Assembly: GCA_029204225.1 (NCBI GenBank)
Contig: CM055106.1
Coordinates: 4,219,242-4,283,241, forward strand
Direction of reading: 5' to 3'
DNA from: Diphasiastrum complanatum
Taxonomy: Eukaryota; Streptophyta; Lycopodiopsida; Lycopodiales; Lycopodiaceae
Length of the DNA stretch: 64,000 nt
Under the pieces are notes generated by a model. That model was not told where the DNA came from, made no database searches, and saw nothing but the letters and a program-made list of their open reading frames with translations. Both the position numbers and the translations under genes were made by a program. This document shows, piece after piece, positions 25,501-33,371 of this stretch (its first letter is position 1; each line of letters opens with the position of its first letter).

Positions 25501-26562
25501 GACAGAAACGTGGACAAGCTGCTTTTTGAGGCGCTTGAGAAAATCGAAAAAAAGATTGGAAAGCCTTTGACAAGAAATGATGCCAAAGGTTTGGCATTGT
25601 GGCAAACTGAGCAAGACATGGTTCTAAAAAAGTGAGTAATTCTTAGCAAGGAATGTCTTGTTTGCAGTGGAGAGTTTGGATCGTCTTCGGCTCTTCTTAG
25701 TAGACTGTGGTTCCAGTAGAGGTTTGAGTTGGTGCCACTGCAGGTTGGGCATACTTGATGAAAAGCTGGCCAAGTACGAGGAAGAGCTAGAGTTGGGCAT
25801 AGCTAAAGGACAACTTGAGGAGATGAAGAACATTGCTGTGGATACGATGGAGACGTACAAAAAGAGGTATTGTCCTGCTTAGGTGGATCGAAATTTATGG
25901 ATGTGTAGCCAGTTACACCTGTTTCTTTGTTTTATCTCAAATGGTTGCTAAACATGTTCTTTGTGAAGCTGGACCAGCACTTGGTCACTATTGACATAAA
26001 TAGGGCTGCCTTAGCATCTAGGCCAGTTGATGGATGCACTAAACCTCTTTGTCTTTGGATTAATCTCCAAGAAATGACAAGGCTTGATTCAAATGTATTA
26101 GCAGCTTGGGTCTTAGCTAGCTTGACAAATATGTATGAAAGTTAAAATCTAGGATGATGACCCAAAGTTGAATAAAGGCAAAACGTTTTTTGACTTGTGG
26201 AGCCAACTAACAAGATCTGAGACCGATTGGTGTGCCCATTGTGCGTACCTTCCAATGATTGTTCAAGTAACAAAGTTGGTGTATTTTTGGTTGCTTCATG
26301 TCATAGGTCATCACAACTAAATAATGATATGACCCACTTTAGTATGAGATGTATTTTTCTCTACATCTACTTGCTGAGCTCCCTTCTGTTCAGGTTATCA
26401 GTGTGCTAATTAAACATACATTGTTTGATTAGATTGGTGTCCAGAAGAATTCATCTTCTGGAAGGGCAGACTCTGAGAGGCTTTATATTATTTACATGCA
26501 GGGATGGCCTTGACTTTGTTCAAGTTGATCCAAAGGAGCTTGATCCTCGCAATTTTCTTTAG
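7413..26562 (+). CDS. MGP1: Mitochondrial ATP synthase 24-kDa (FAd) subunit, seven exons
   Basis: Exons: 7413-7454, 7926-8019, 17427-17571, 23692-23802, 25485-25631, 25744-25866, 26502-26562. All introns are GT-AG. Phases match at every junction (0, 1, then 2 four times), and the exons sum to 723 nt, giving 240 residues plus TAG. The first 45 residues form a mitochondrial presequence: Arg/Ser/Ala-rich, no acids early, with an RRFATAA-type processing region. The rest matches my recollection of the plant FAd subunit (Arabidopsis At2g21870, also 240 residues): an APEDP motif near 72, [13 protein letters not shown] near 155, [18 protein letters not shown] near 190, and a C-terminal LDPRNFL. FAd is a plant-type subunit of the inner-membrane F1FO ATP synthase. 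Its mutation in Arabidopsis harms pollen. Odd: three introns of 9.4, 6.1 and 1.7 kb are packed with transposons, yet the reading frame is undamaged. The weakest call is the exon 2 donor (G|GTTAGG). Without it the frame ends at 8024. Confidence 0.87.
7455..7925 (+). other. FAd intron 1 (471 bp)
   Basis: It begins GTATAT and ends in TTTTACAG after a T-rich stretch. It splits the presequence between codons (phase 0). No repeat is seen inside. Confidence 0.8.
8020..8639 (+). other. First part of FAd intron 2, no feature recognised
   Basis: About 620 bp of AT-rich sequence lie between the exon 2 donor and the chromovirus LTR. No coding or repeat signal is convincing. Confidence 0.5.
8640..9113 (-). 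mobile_element. Probable 3' LTR of the intron 2 chromovirus
   Basis: Read on the minus strand, a purine-rich tract (complement of 9114-9130) follows the end of the polyprotein and is succeeded by TGTTAGAG, a standard LTR start. The segment is clearly more GC-rich than its surroundings, as expected of a CpG-containing LTR. Its far end is not defined (bound about 8,540-8,700) and no matching 5' LTR is found, so the element is incomplete. Confidence 0.5.
9114..9130 (-). promoter_or_regulatory. Polypurine tract of the chromovirus
   Basis: The complement is CCAGAGGAGGGAAGGAT, directly before the TGTTAGAG LTR start. This is the usual primer for plus-strand synthesis. Confidence 0.6.
9135..10245 (-). 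pseudogene. Ty3/Gypsy chromovirus integrase core and chromodomain
   Basis: This is the integrase catalytic core and C-terminus. On the minus strand, MDFIVGLP carries the first catalytic Asp and [13 protein letters not shown] the second. HPQTDGQTE carries the Glu and is followed by TGA where Arg (CGA) is expected. A second stop lies before [11 protein letters not shown]. After the GPY-type module ([15 protein letters not shown]) comes a chromodomain: [15 protein letters not shown], then [17 protein letters not shown]. This places the element in the chromovirus branch, whose chromodomain guides integration to marked chromatin. It needs stop and frame repairs, so it is inactive. Confidence 0.92.
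10242..11168 (-). pseudogene. Chromovirus RNase H and integrase zinc domain
   Basis: The minus frame reads from the reverse-transcriptase connection ([15 protein letters not shown]) through the RNase H-like region ([14 protein letters not shown]). It continues to the integrase HHCC domain, where [13 protein letters not shown] is clear. The [11 protein letters not shown] and NVDADALSR motifs are typical of the family. The end of the zinc domain (CSVARL in place of a Cys-pair consensus) is decayed, and the frame slips into the integrase core near 10,245. Confidence 0.9.
11130..12134 (-). pseudogene. Chromovirus reverse transcriptase
   Basis: The finger and palm motifs are visible on the minus strand: [29 protein letters not shown], then [20 protein letters not shown] and [15 protein letters not shown], are read as consecutive segments. 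The catalytic box appears as [10 protein letters not shown], the equivalent of YXDD. Between VMPFG and MNDVW about ten codons of the conserved TNAPATF segment are missing, and the frame changes at 11.38-11.43 kb. This is clear evidence of decay. Confidence 0.9.
12234..12580 (-). pseudogene. Chromovirus aspartic protease
   Basis: The minus frame carries [12 protein letters not shown], the aspartic protease active site (DTGSS), about 90 residues after the gag zinc knuckle. The protease cleaves the Gag-Pol polyprotein. The frame is broken between the protease and RT (12,134-12,234). Confidence 0.85.
12600..13643 (-). pseudogene. Chromovirus gag with damaged zinc knuckle
   Basis: The likely start is [13 protein letters not shown] at 13643, giving a proline-rich N-terminus. 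The retrotransposon gag domain follows ([11 protein letters not shown], then [28 protein letters not shown] and [11 protein letters not shown]). A stop near 13,280 and two frame changes interrupt it. The nucleic-acid-binding knuckle [13 protein letters not shown] has only three residues between the second Cys and His, where four is the rule, so one codon has been lost. Confidence 0.88.
14150..14985. other. Intron 2 stretch with no recognised feature
   Basis: This may hold remains of the chromovirus 5' LTR, but I cannot align it by eye to 8,640-9,113. No coding signal is seen. Confidence 0.4.
14990..15066 (-). repeat. tRNA-derived SINE-like sequence, copy 1
   Basis: On the minus strand TGGCTCAATTGGTTAGC (complement of 15042-15058) fits the RNA polymerase III A box. 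GGTTCAAGCCC (complement of about 15004-15014) fits the B box about 33 bp downstream. It is homologous along its length to copy 2 at 16.7 kb. The spacing and T-loop-like motif suggest a tRNA ancestor, but the acceptor stem does not close, so it is not called as a tRNA gene. Confidence 0.7.
15560..16370 (-). pseudogene. hAT-type (DUF659-like) transposase relic with one intron
   Basis: The minus strand encodes the central region of a hAT DNA-transposase. [25 protein letters not shown] is read as a stretch corresponding to the family's L+.aDg..PtmGyiYe.m segment. After a GT-AG intron (donor at 16017, acceptor ending 15911) [12 protein letters not shown] follows, and [17 protein letters not shown] corresponds to the R+D.qLH.plHaAg+lLNP segment. 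One frameshift near 15,875 and stops elsewhere disable it. The dimerisation domain, zinc finger and TIRs were not found. The family assignment is from motif memory only. Confidence 0.65.
16711..16787 (-). repeat. tRNA-derived SINE-like sequence, copy 2
   Basis: A box TGGCTCAATTGGTTAGC (complement of about 16763-16779) and B box GGTTCGAGCC (complement of 16726-16735) share orientation and spacing with copy 1. B-box identity to the consensus GGTTCGANNCC is full. The two copies flank the hAT relic inside FAd intron 2, on the strand opposite to the host gene. Confidence 0.72.
16790..17426 (+). other. End of FAd intron 2
   Basis: AT-rich sequence without repeats that I recognise. It ends with a T-rich tract and a TGAAG acceptor before exon 3. 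Confidence 0.6.
17572..19523 (+). other. First part of FAd intron 3 with LTR-like scraps
   Basis: The donor is GTAAGT. Around 18,085-18,130 the phrase ATTCTCTCTCTA(C/G)CCGAGAG occurs twice. About 65 bp at 18,271-18,340 recur at 54,790-54,860 (CACACACACCTTAGGAGATC core), so this is dispersed retroelement-derived DNA. No coding sequence is seen. Confidence 0.55.
19524..19593. repeat. (CT)n microsatellite abutting a truncated LTR
   Basis: About 70 bp of CT repeat with one TTT interruption. It replaces the missing 5' portion of the LTR that ends at 19636. Confidence 0.95.
19639..19650 (+). promoter_or_regulatory. Primer-binding site (initiator Met tRNA)
   Basis: TGGTATCAGAGC is a perfect match to the common plant retrotransposon primer site, two bases after the LTR end GTGTAACA. 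Confidence 0.93.
20861..21085 (+). pseudogene. gag N-terminus of the deleted chromovirus
   Basis: The ATG at 20861 opens [15 protein letters not shown], then a heptad-like helical segment ([19 protein letters not shown]). This suits the N-terminal coiled coil of a chromovirus gag. After about 70 codons it runs into integrase-derived sequence in another frame, which marks the deletion junction near 21,085. Confidence 0.6.
21115..21462 (+). pseudogene. Integrase C-terminus and chromodomain of the deleted chromovirus
   Basis: The frame reads [19 protein letters not shown] and [13 protein letters not shown] (GPY/F module), then EPERIMDTR, a TAG where Gln is usual, and [15 protein letters not shown] of a chromodomain. 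It ends at TAG 21460-21462. It is clearly different in sequence from the chromovirus of intron 2, so two chromovirus families have hit this gene. Confidence 0.88.
21488..21938 (+). repeat. Complete 451-bp 3' LTR
   Basis: It starts TGTTATGTACC right after the purine tract GAGGGAGGGAA (about 21477-21487) and ends GTGTAACA. The last 42 bp equal the remnant of the 5' LTR. A TATA-like TATATAGTGG lies near 21,642-21,651. Confidence 0.88.
21939..23691 (+). other. Remainder of FAd intron 3, with two AAACG/TTTCG repeat clusters
   Basis: This stretch has no coding sequence. Around 22,790-22,865 and again at 23,270-23,365 there are dense alternations of TTTCG and CGAAA, forming short hairpins such as CGTTTCGAAACG. 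The two clusters share a T-run before them and look like diverged copies of one small repeat. The intron ends TTTTTTGCAG. Confidence 0.55.
25003..25310 (-). pseudogene. Copia reverse-transcriptase fragment in FAd intron 4
   Basis: The minus strand reads [14 protein letters not shown], a frameshift, then VYMEQPQGF and [20 protein letters not shown], which are hallmark RVT_2 motifs. Only about 100 codons remain and the catalytic YVDD box is missing. It lies antisense in the 1.68-kb intron, 175 bp before exon 5. Confidence 0.85.
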
Positions 26563-27600
26563 GGGATGATGAGATTGGGCTTGCCATTTGCTCAAGTTAA
26601 TGGAATTGTAACTCTCTCAAAGATCTTGCTTGCAAAATACTACTTAGAGTCTGTTTTCGACATTGAGTGAGAATTTTCTTGGGAATAAGAAAGTTGACTT
26701 GCTTGGGAGATGTAATAGTGATCTTAAGGTGGATCAGAAGTATCACAAGCAGACATCGACTTTTTTCATGCTAACATAAGAAAAAATTCTGTACTTAGGC
26801 CTTACCATTTTAGGATTGTTACATTGATTTCCTAGGAAATATCGATATGTCATCAAGTTCATACATTTTCAGCATTGTGAAAGGTTGATACCAAAATATT
26901 GCCATGGTGCCTCAAAAGGTGCCAAACTTACTAGTGGATTTTCCAACCTAACATTTTGGACGCTCATTCTAGCCAATACATGTTTGTGCAATGTCAACAA
27001 ATGGAGACCACCACATTACAAAGGAAGATAAGCAAGGCATGTTTGCGCAATGCCAGCTCATGAAAATTAACTAGCCTAACCAGCCATCCATAGAATCATA
27101 ATCACAAAACCAACTTAATGTAAAACCAACCAAGCAATTATCTATATGACACGTTGTTCCTCTTTCAGGCACAATGAGCCCTTGTGCATACATACCTTAT
27201 CTATAAAGGCTTTGAATAATGCTTATGATTGTGTAAAAAGATTTATTTTTAAGGAATTGAGGACGTTGCATTTCTATAGAGCTAATGGTCTAAGAGAATC
27301 AAGACTATGTAGACCAAAGATGCGGGTCTGTCATCAATTTTGTTTTTGGAAAAAATTCAAACTTAATGAGAGCTAATTTTTGATTACAAATATTTCCTCT
27401 CTTTTTTTGTTCCACGCGCGGGGGGTGGGGGGTTCCTTTCTTTTAAATCTTCTCTTACTATAAAAGAATTGGTCTTTCGTTCCAAAACTTTTTCAACGTA
27501 AGAAAACAGATAAGAGATAGCTAGAATTTTTAATGTCTTTAACATGTTTGATGCTGATGAAGTGGCTTCGAAGTTATTTGAAACTCTTTGTTGTCTCAAG
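26563..27600. other. 3' flank of the FAd gene, nothing further recognised
   Basis: The 3' UTR and polyadenylation site must lie here, but no clear AATAAA was fixed. Short frames are unsupported. Confidence 0.4.
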
Positions 27601-27621
27601 AAGATGAAAACTATGGGAAAT

Positions 27622-27687
27622 GATTTGCTACATATTTCGGATAACATCAGTAAAGATTTGCTACATATTTCGGATAACATCAGTAAA
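27622..27687. repeat. Exact 33-bp tandem duplication (two copies)
   Basis: 27622-27654 is repeated at 27655-27687 without difference. The unit length is a multiple of three, so the surrounding short frame stays open. Confidence 0.93.
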
Positions 27688-27699
27688 GTAAATATTGCC

Positions 27700-28080
27700 A
27701 CTACCTTTGAAAATTTCCAAGATTTTGATAATTCTTGTACCTAAAAGGAAGGATCATAAGTCAATGAAGGATTCTAGGCCTTTAAGCATTCTTAATATGC
27801 ATGACAAAAAATTTCAGAGGACCATTACAAGAAGGATAAGCTCACATATCAAAAAATACATTGGCTCTAAACAATCAGTAAATATTATGTGGAGGTTGTT
27901 TGAGGATGTTTTTGTGGTGACTCATTGGTAAGTTTTGCAGGTCAAGTAAATGTCATAATTGGAGCCCCTCAGAATTGTCCCCTCTTTCCTCTCTTATATG
28001 CAGTTGCAATGCCCTTGTGAACATGAAACAAAGCTTTGGATATATGAGAGATTCTTGGGATTGAATGCTATCAAAGGGTT
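27700..28080 (+). pseudogene. LINE reverse-transcriptase fragment
   Basis: The + strand carries ILVPKRKDHKSMKDSRPLSILN, which I read as the LINE 'lIPK..d...+dfRPIsLlN' motif. GSKQSVN and then GAPQNCPLFPLLY follow as decayed versions of the nQ.aF and G+.QGcPlSPlLf motifs. Two stops and a shift interrupt it. No endonuclease domain or poly-A tail is visible, so this is a 5'- and 3'-truncated relic. Confidence 0.65.
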
Positions 28081-28355
28081 ATTCTGATCTTGTGCTAACA
28101 TAGCGTTGATAATAATGAGCAATCTAAAGTGCACAATGCAAATATACATTTGTATCTATTTTTAGTATTCAATACTAGATTTTGAGAAAAAATAGTCATG
28201 AGCAATCTTAAGTGCTATATAAAGGGTAGTTCTATTATATTGGATTGGAATGTATGTGAAACTTAAAATGACAAGTATCAATACATGTAAAAAGTTGAAT
28301 TGAAAGGGGCATTGATACATGTCAAAGTTTGTCTTATGGTGGTTGCATGGTCCCT

Positions 28356-28476
28356 AGGACAATTATTTGCAAATATTTTTCTAAAATCAAAAGTGTCTTC
28401 GAGATTCAATTAATTTATTGAGGACAATTATTTGCAAATATTTTTCTAAAATCAAAAGTGTCTTCGAGATTCAATT
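28356..28476. repeat. 65-bp tandem duplication
   Basis: The segment beginning at 28356 repeats at 28421 with perfect match for about 55 bp before diverging. Confidence 0.9.
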
Positions 28477-28479
28477 TTA

Positions 28480-30170
28480 ACATGAATGATGAGGATATAG
28501 GCTCAAATCAACATCTCTATAATTTCTCTCTTAATATTGGTAAAATTGAAGGTGTTGCTTATCTTGACTAATTTTGGAGGTAGAACTATCCAAAAGATAA
28601 GAGGATTTTGAGCTAAAAAGATGAGTTTATTACTTGTAGATGTCAGCACTTTTGTATGATTAATAATAAACTTTGGAATGTGGAAGATGAAGGATTACTA
28701 GTCTATTTGGCTTTGTCAATGGATGCAAAATTGGCAAGTTGTTTTCATGAAGAATTATTACAAAGGGCCGACTTTTACATTTGCATGTCAGAGAAAAATG
28801 TGAAGCCCTTTATGTCAAGAGTATCATAAAGCTTTATGGAGCAATGTAGTGATGTGAATTTGGGGAGTCAACTTAGAGATTAGTTGGGGCAACATTTCTT
28901 TGAATCAGTTGGGTACATGTGTCAAGGGACATTTATAGTTTGTGATTAAAATGTGTTCGTGGGAGGAATATATGAAAATTTAGAAATGACATTGTGTATA
29001 TCTAATAAGGTGTAATGATTCCTTTTAATTTGTTGCTAGATGAAATTAGTAAATTATTTGCACTTATCCTGCCAAACAAGAATACAATTATGATTTGTTC
29101 GGAGACAAGTTACCCTATTAGACAGGGACAAGTGGTTATAGATTTGTTCAAAGACAGGTTAACCTATCAAACAAGACAAATAAATGTGATGGTTGTTTAG
29201 ACTCCAAGATTTTAGGAAGTCACTATGTTATAGATAAACCAATACTTAAGTCGACAATTACTCTCCAAGCAGATTGACTTCATGTTTCTTTGTTATGAGT
29301 AGTCTAATATTTATAGGTCAAGATGGGCCTTGCAAGGCAGTTTGCCTTTTCAGCATTTTATTTCTTAGACATAAAAGTGATTGTCTTGATGTCATTCAAT
29401 TTGATTTTAAGCTTTTACCTTTGATTGATTACAATGAGACTCTCTTTTAAGTTTGTTTTGAGTTTATAGTTGAGCAAGCCCACTATGGACGCTCTACTTG
29501 CACTTATATTTTTTTGAATCAATTCAATATAAAAAACATTTGTACTAGTATCTGAGTGGAGACTCATAAACACGTGCTTAATTGAGAAGCATGAGAAGCA
29601 TTTTCTGACAACAATTCTTACCATCCAAGATATACCTCACTGTCTATTTGGTGGATGAGTTGGCAACATGAAGCTTATTATCCAGCATCACAAAAGTCTT
29701 CATTACAAATGAACCAAAAACCAAGTGATACATAAAACTTGAGCCTTTGGAGGTGAACATCAACTCATCTTAATACCATTATATGTACAGTATAAATTTA
29801 CATTGATTACAGCAGGTGTTAATGGCATTCCAACTTCAAGTTCAAGAGCCCCTGCAAGTCTGGGTGAAGCCAACCATGTCCAACTAAGCCAACCAGTTAC
29901 CACTAGTTACATTGAACAATAAGCAAAGATGATGAGGAGAGAGCACTACCGACCGAGACACTTTTGGCAAACATATACAGTAACCTGGAGTTGATAGTTT
30001 TGCAAAAATATTTCATTCTAACAAAAAGTACCCCAAAAACAAAACATTGTATAGTGAATAGCTACTGCAGGCATTAATTCCGATATATACACTGTAAAGT
30101 GTTACAAAATGCTCTACCCAGCATATGAACTAGACTAAGGAAGGACTAAGGAAGAAAGTGTTGTTTCTTG
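28480..30170. other. Non-coding stretch before the HUH-like gene
   Basis: AT-rich, with some coding-like but stop-ridden segments at 28.48-28.85 kb that I could not assign. The part near 30,100-30,170 should hold the 3' UTR of the minus-strand gene. Confidence 0.45.
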
Positions 30171-31148
30171 TTATGATATGTCATTGGGAGCTGCAGTACC
30201 TATTCCAGAACTAGGAGGAGGAGCATCAGCAGCAGAAGTAGAAGCAACAGTAGCACTTCTAGCTGATTCAGGGCTTTTACTAGTTTTTGAAACCACTGGA
30301 TCATGATTCGTCCGCCTTGTTGCTGATACCACGTATCTGTCAGTGTCGTAATAGCGATTGAAAAATATTTTGTGGATGTCTTCCAGACTCACCGAGGAGG
30401 GTGCTAGCAAGCAACACCAAAGAGCAGCAACACGCTGCGCATCCATTCCTTGCCCTGCAGCAGGAGTTATCCAGGCAGCAGCTGGGTAGTAATTCCCTGT
30501 TCGCAGCATTGACAGCAGACATACGGGCATAGAGTTCCCTTGCATTCGGTTTTTATAAAACGTATGGTACATCCAGCAGCGCTCAAACACGTTCTCAGGC
30601 GTCAAGCACACTTTCTTCTTTAGGTCATCCAGCCCCAGTTTTGCATATGATTCTCTTCCAAACTCCAATTCGTCTTCGCTAAGATTATGCGTAACCATGA
30701 GGAAATGCTCTTTACCGTAGTCTTTCAAGCAGCGGCCAATCATGCACTGAAATGTGTGACGTGATTTTTTAGTCAGCACCTTGCATCTCACAAAAGCTCT
30801 CGGGGGTGAGTTGAGATGCCATCCCAATTGACGTATGAGACTACGATCCACACTCTTGGCACTAACAGCTGATAATCTACATACCATTTGGAAGTGTAGA
30901 TGCAAAAGGGCTCTGCCACCTCGCTGAGTGGTACAGATACCAGCTTGGCATTTTTCCTTTAGAAAGCAATGGAGTACTGGAAGTAAGCCAATATCTACGT
31001 CGGCGTCACCGCAACCCACAATCACACTCAGCTCTAACAGCTCTGGAAAGGCACAAGGAGATTTTTTACAAACTCTTTTGCCTGCACCCGCTTCCAGCTT
31101 GAATCCTTTTTTCCTAACATTCACTGGATCTGATGTAGAAGCAGCCAT
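30171..31148 (-). CDS. Replitron-like HUH endonuclease domain protein
   Basis: This is an intact 325-codon frame with ATG at 31148 and no break. Near residues 85-95 it carries RGGRALLHLHFQ: the HLH triplet fits the HUH metal-binding motif of rolling-circle Rep-type nucleases, and the following Gln is common. About 55 residues on, FQCMIGRCLKDYGKEHFLM matches the position of the family's motif 3, usually IGYxxKD with the nicking tyrosine. Here that residue reads Arg, and the nearest Tyr is four residues later (KDYGK). HNLSEDELEFGRESY follows, as in replitron-type proteins. The C-terminus (from about 285) is Ser/Ala/Pro-rich and basic before that. Replitrons are single-strand-nicking eukaryotic transposons. 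An intact frame with the tyrosine apparently lost suggests either a domesticated copy or use of the neighbouring Tyr. The family call is from memory of motifs. Confidence 0.6.
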   Translation of the reverse strand: MAASTSDPVNVRKKGFKLEAGAGKRVCKKSPCAFPELLELSVIVGCGDADVDIGLLPVLHCFLKEKCQAGICTTQRGGRALLHLHFQMVCRLSAVSAKSVDRSLIRQLGWHLNSPPRAFVRCKVLTKKSRHTFQCMIGRCLKDYGKEHFLMVTHNLSEDELEFGRESYAKLGLDDLKKKVCLTPENVFERCWMYHTFYKNRMQGNSMPVCLLSMLRTGNYYPAAAWITPAAGQGMDAQRVAALWCCLLAPSSVSLEDIHKIFFNRYYDTDRYVVSATRRTNHDPVVSKTSKSPESARSATVASTSAADAPPPSSGIGTAAPNDIS

Positions 31149-31560
31149 GAGAGCAGATAACCCAAATAATCATCAATCAGCTAGAGACCAAAACTAGGAA
31201 AAAAATTCAAGCCAAAGAGAATTAATCCTGCAAACTGCACGAATTCATAGATACCGACGAATTTAAAGGGAAAACAAACACCTACTTGCAGTGGAATAAG
31301 AGAGAGGGAGACACGAGAGAATTGGTGTTAGATGCTTGCTGGTGAAGCTACTGATGCTGCGTATATGTAAAGCTGAGAGCCTGAGAACAATTACATGGGC
31401 AGCATCAGCACGAACGCGAAGAGAGCAAGAAAGCGCGAGAGAGACATAGACAAACAGACAGACAAGACACAAAGGGAGATATGTATAGATATAGATAGAT
31501 CATAGATCATAGATAGAAATGCTTACGTGCTTTCCTACATTACTCACTCTCATGCCAAAT
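31149..31560 (-). promoter_or_regulatory. Upstream region of the HUH-like gene
   Basis: The region holds GA-rich tracts (31,295-31,320 and 31,415-31,460) and a GATA-type run near 31,480-31,515. A possible intron or 5' UTR cannot be resolved. The assignment rests on position only. Confidence 0.35.
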
Positions 31561-32680
31561 GGCATAACTATTTATGGTTGGCACTTTTTGGCATTTAAAG
31601 CACCTGCTGGTTTTCTTTATGGACCACCCAGTCCAGCATATTCTCATTCATTCAACAGGGATTTGCATTTTGGGTGATTTGAGAGCATTTTAGCATCTCA
31701 TCAACATGAATCTCATCAAAATATTCTTTTATCTTTCAACACAACCTTTGGCATAGAAGTTGGTGTATGTATTACAAGGGTGGGTTGGTGTGAAGGTTGT
31801 GTAAGCTCTTGCTAACTTAGTGAAAAATAATCCTTACATCTGATTTGATGCAAGGAACCGCCTCCATGGCCCTTTTTGCCTTGAGCTAACGCCCTTGGTG
31901 AAAGGGCCTTGGAGGAAGACATTCCACCTCCCGTGCTCCAAAGAAAGGCTTGGTCAAAGAAGGCCATCCATACAAAGGGAGTCTCAAAGATCACACAAGA
32001 AAAACTAAAATGGCCTCTATCGAAACGCCCAAGCAACTGTCGACAAGACCAATATGGACCTTGAAGCTTTAACCAGCTCAGACACAACGAAGCCACAGAG
32101 AAAAGTACTAGACTCTACAAGAAGAAGGATAGGGAGGGCATTGGAAGATGCAAAGAAATCATATAAATGTATAGTCCAACTTATTATTATTTTTCTCTCA
32201 AAAAGCTAACCATGGATTAAATACTTTATACAAAGTACAAGGTAAAGAACGGAAGACTTACAACTTACTTGGACCAACATCAATCATCAAAGTTAAAGGT
32301 GAAAAATACAATATGAGTGTTATTGATGGATGTGTCTGAGTTCATCTTACCAATATGATAGGTTCACTGTTTTTATTTTGCAAACTTTTTTATGCTTGTT
32401 ACTTTTTGATGAGTAGTTAGTGACTTAGGTGCATGCTACATTATTGAGGATTAATGAGCATTCTCACTTGATTGTAAGTTGAGATTGTGAATATAGTGAA
32501 CCTCATGAATATTGTGGAGATTGTGAAAATTCAATTTTGATAATCGTAATCATAATTATATGAAAGTTATTTCTCAAAATCATTAAAATCTCATACTATT
32601 TGATTGTGAAATCATAACTACAATGACTATTCAAAAACCTTCACTCCTGTGGTAAAGCATTCGTTTACTTCTTTCGTATG
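31561..32680. other. Non-coding stretch, nothing recognised
   Basis: A GC-richer patch at 31,850-31,930 (CCCTTGG and AAGGGCC phrases) resembles the palindromic patch at 1.13-1.22 kb. No coding sequence is supported. Confidence 0.4.
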
Positions 32681-32689
32681 CAGCTGCAG

Positions 32690-32990
32690 CCAACCTTGAA
32701 GTTCACCAAATGGACGTCCAAACTGCATTTCTCAACGTCACCATTGAAGAGGAGATCTACATGTCCCAGCCAGAAGGGTATGAGCTAAGGGGTAAGGAGC
32801 ACCTAGTGTGTAAAATTCACAAAGCTCTGTATGGTCTGAAATAGTCTCCAAGAGCCTGGTTTCAAAAAACATATACATTTCTAATCGAGAATGGTTTCAT
32901 TCCAAACTCGACAGACTCAAATGTTTATTTAAGTCTGTATTGGATTCCTTCATAATCATCACTCTTTATGTTGATGACACATTATTGTCT
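32690..32990 (+). pseudogene. Copia reverse-transcriptase fragment
   Basis: The + strand encodes VHQMDVQTAFLN, IEEEIYMSQPEGYE and KIHKALYGLK-stop-SPRAWFQK of the RVT_2 domain. It also reads, in another frame, LYVDDT with the catalytic Asp pair. The stop is a CAG-to-TAG change. Both sides end abruptly. Confidence 0.88.
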
Positions 32991-33356
32991 ATCATCGGTT
33001 TTCTATATTGTGGCATGCTTTCTATTTGTTCTATGCTTAGTATTAGCCGCAATCTTATTTCTATTACCCTTTGGATGTTAAGTAGGAATTAAATTAGTTA
33101 CCTTTTTGCTAGTCGGGTACCGCCTTAGCAAAGTCTATTTCTTAGTAGGTATTGGCTAGTTGGGAAGCCTTAGCCGAACCTTAGTTGTTTTCTGAGCACC
33201 AGATGGGAAGCCTTGGTGCTCTCATTTTTCTTTTGTTGCACTTTTCATTTCCATGGTAAGCTTCATGTAGATCTTAGAAAGTGGACAAACCCTTCTACAC
33301 TATACTACATCCGCGAGTAGATCTAGCCACCGTACGAACCAGAAATACTTCCAACA
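32991..33356 (+). mobile_element. Probable 5' LTR of Gypsy element D
   Basis: This segment starts near TGTCTATCATC (about 32,988) and ends CTTCCAACA right before a primer-binding site and gag leader. Its start is inferred from the loss of Copia similarity and the TG dinucleotide. No second copy is in the window to confirm it. Confidence 0.5.
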
Positions 33357-33357
33357 T

Positions 33358-33371
33358 TGGTGTCGTTGTCG
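33358..33371 (+). promoter_or_regulatory. tRNA-Asp-type primer-binding site of element D
   Basis: TGGTGTCGTTGTCG equals the Athila/Tat-type primer site TGGCGCCGTTGCCG with C-to-T changes at its CpG-like positions. It lies directly after the LTR end CCAACA. Confidence 0.65.
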
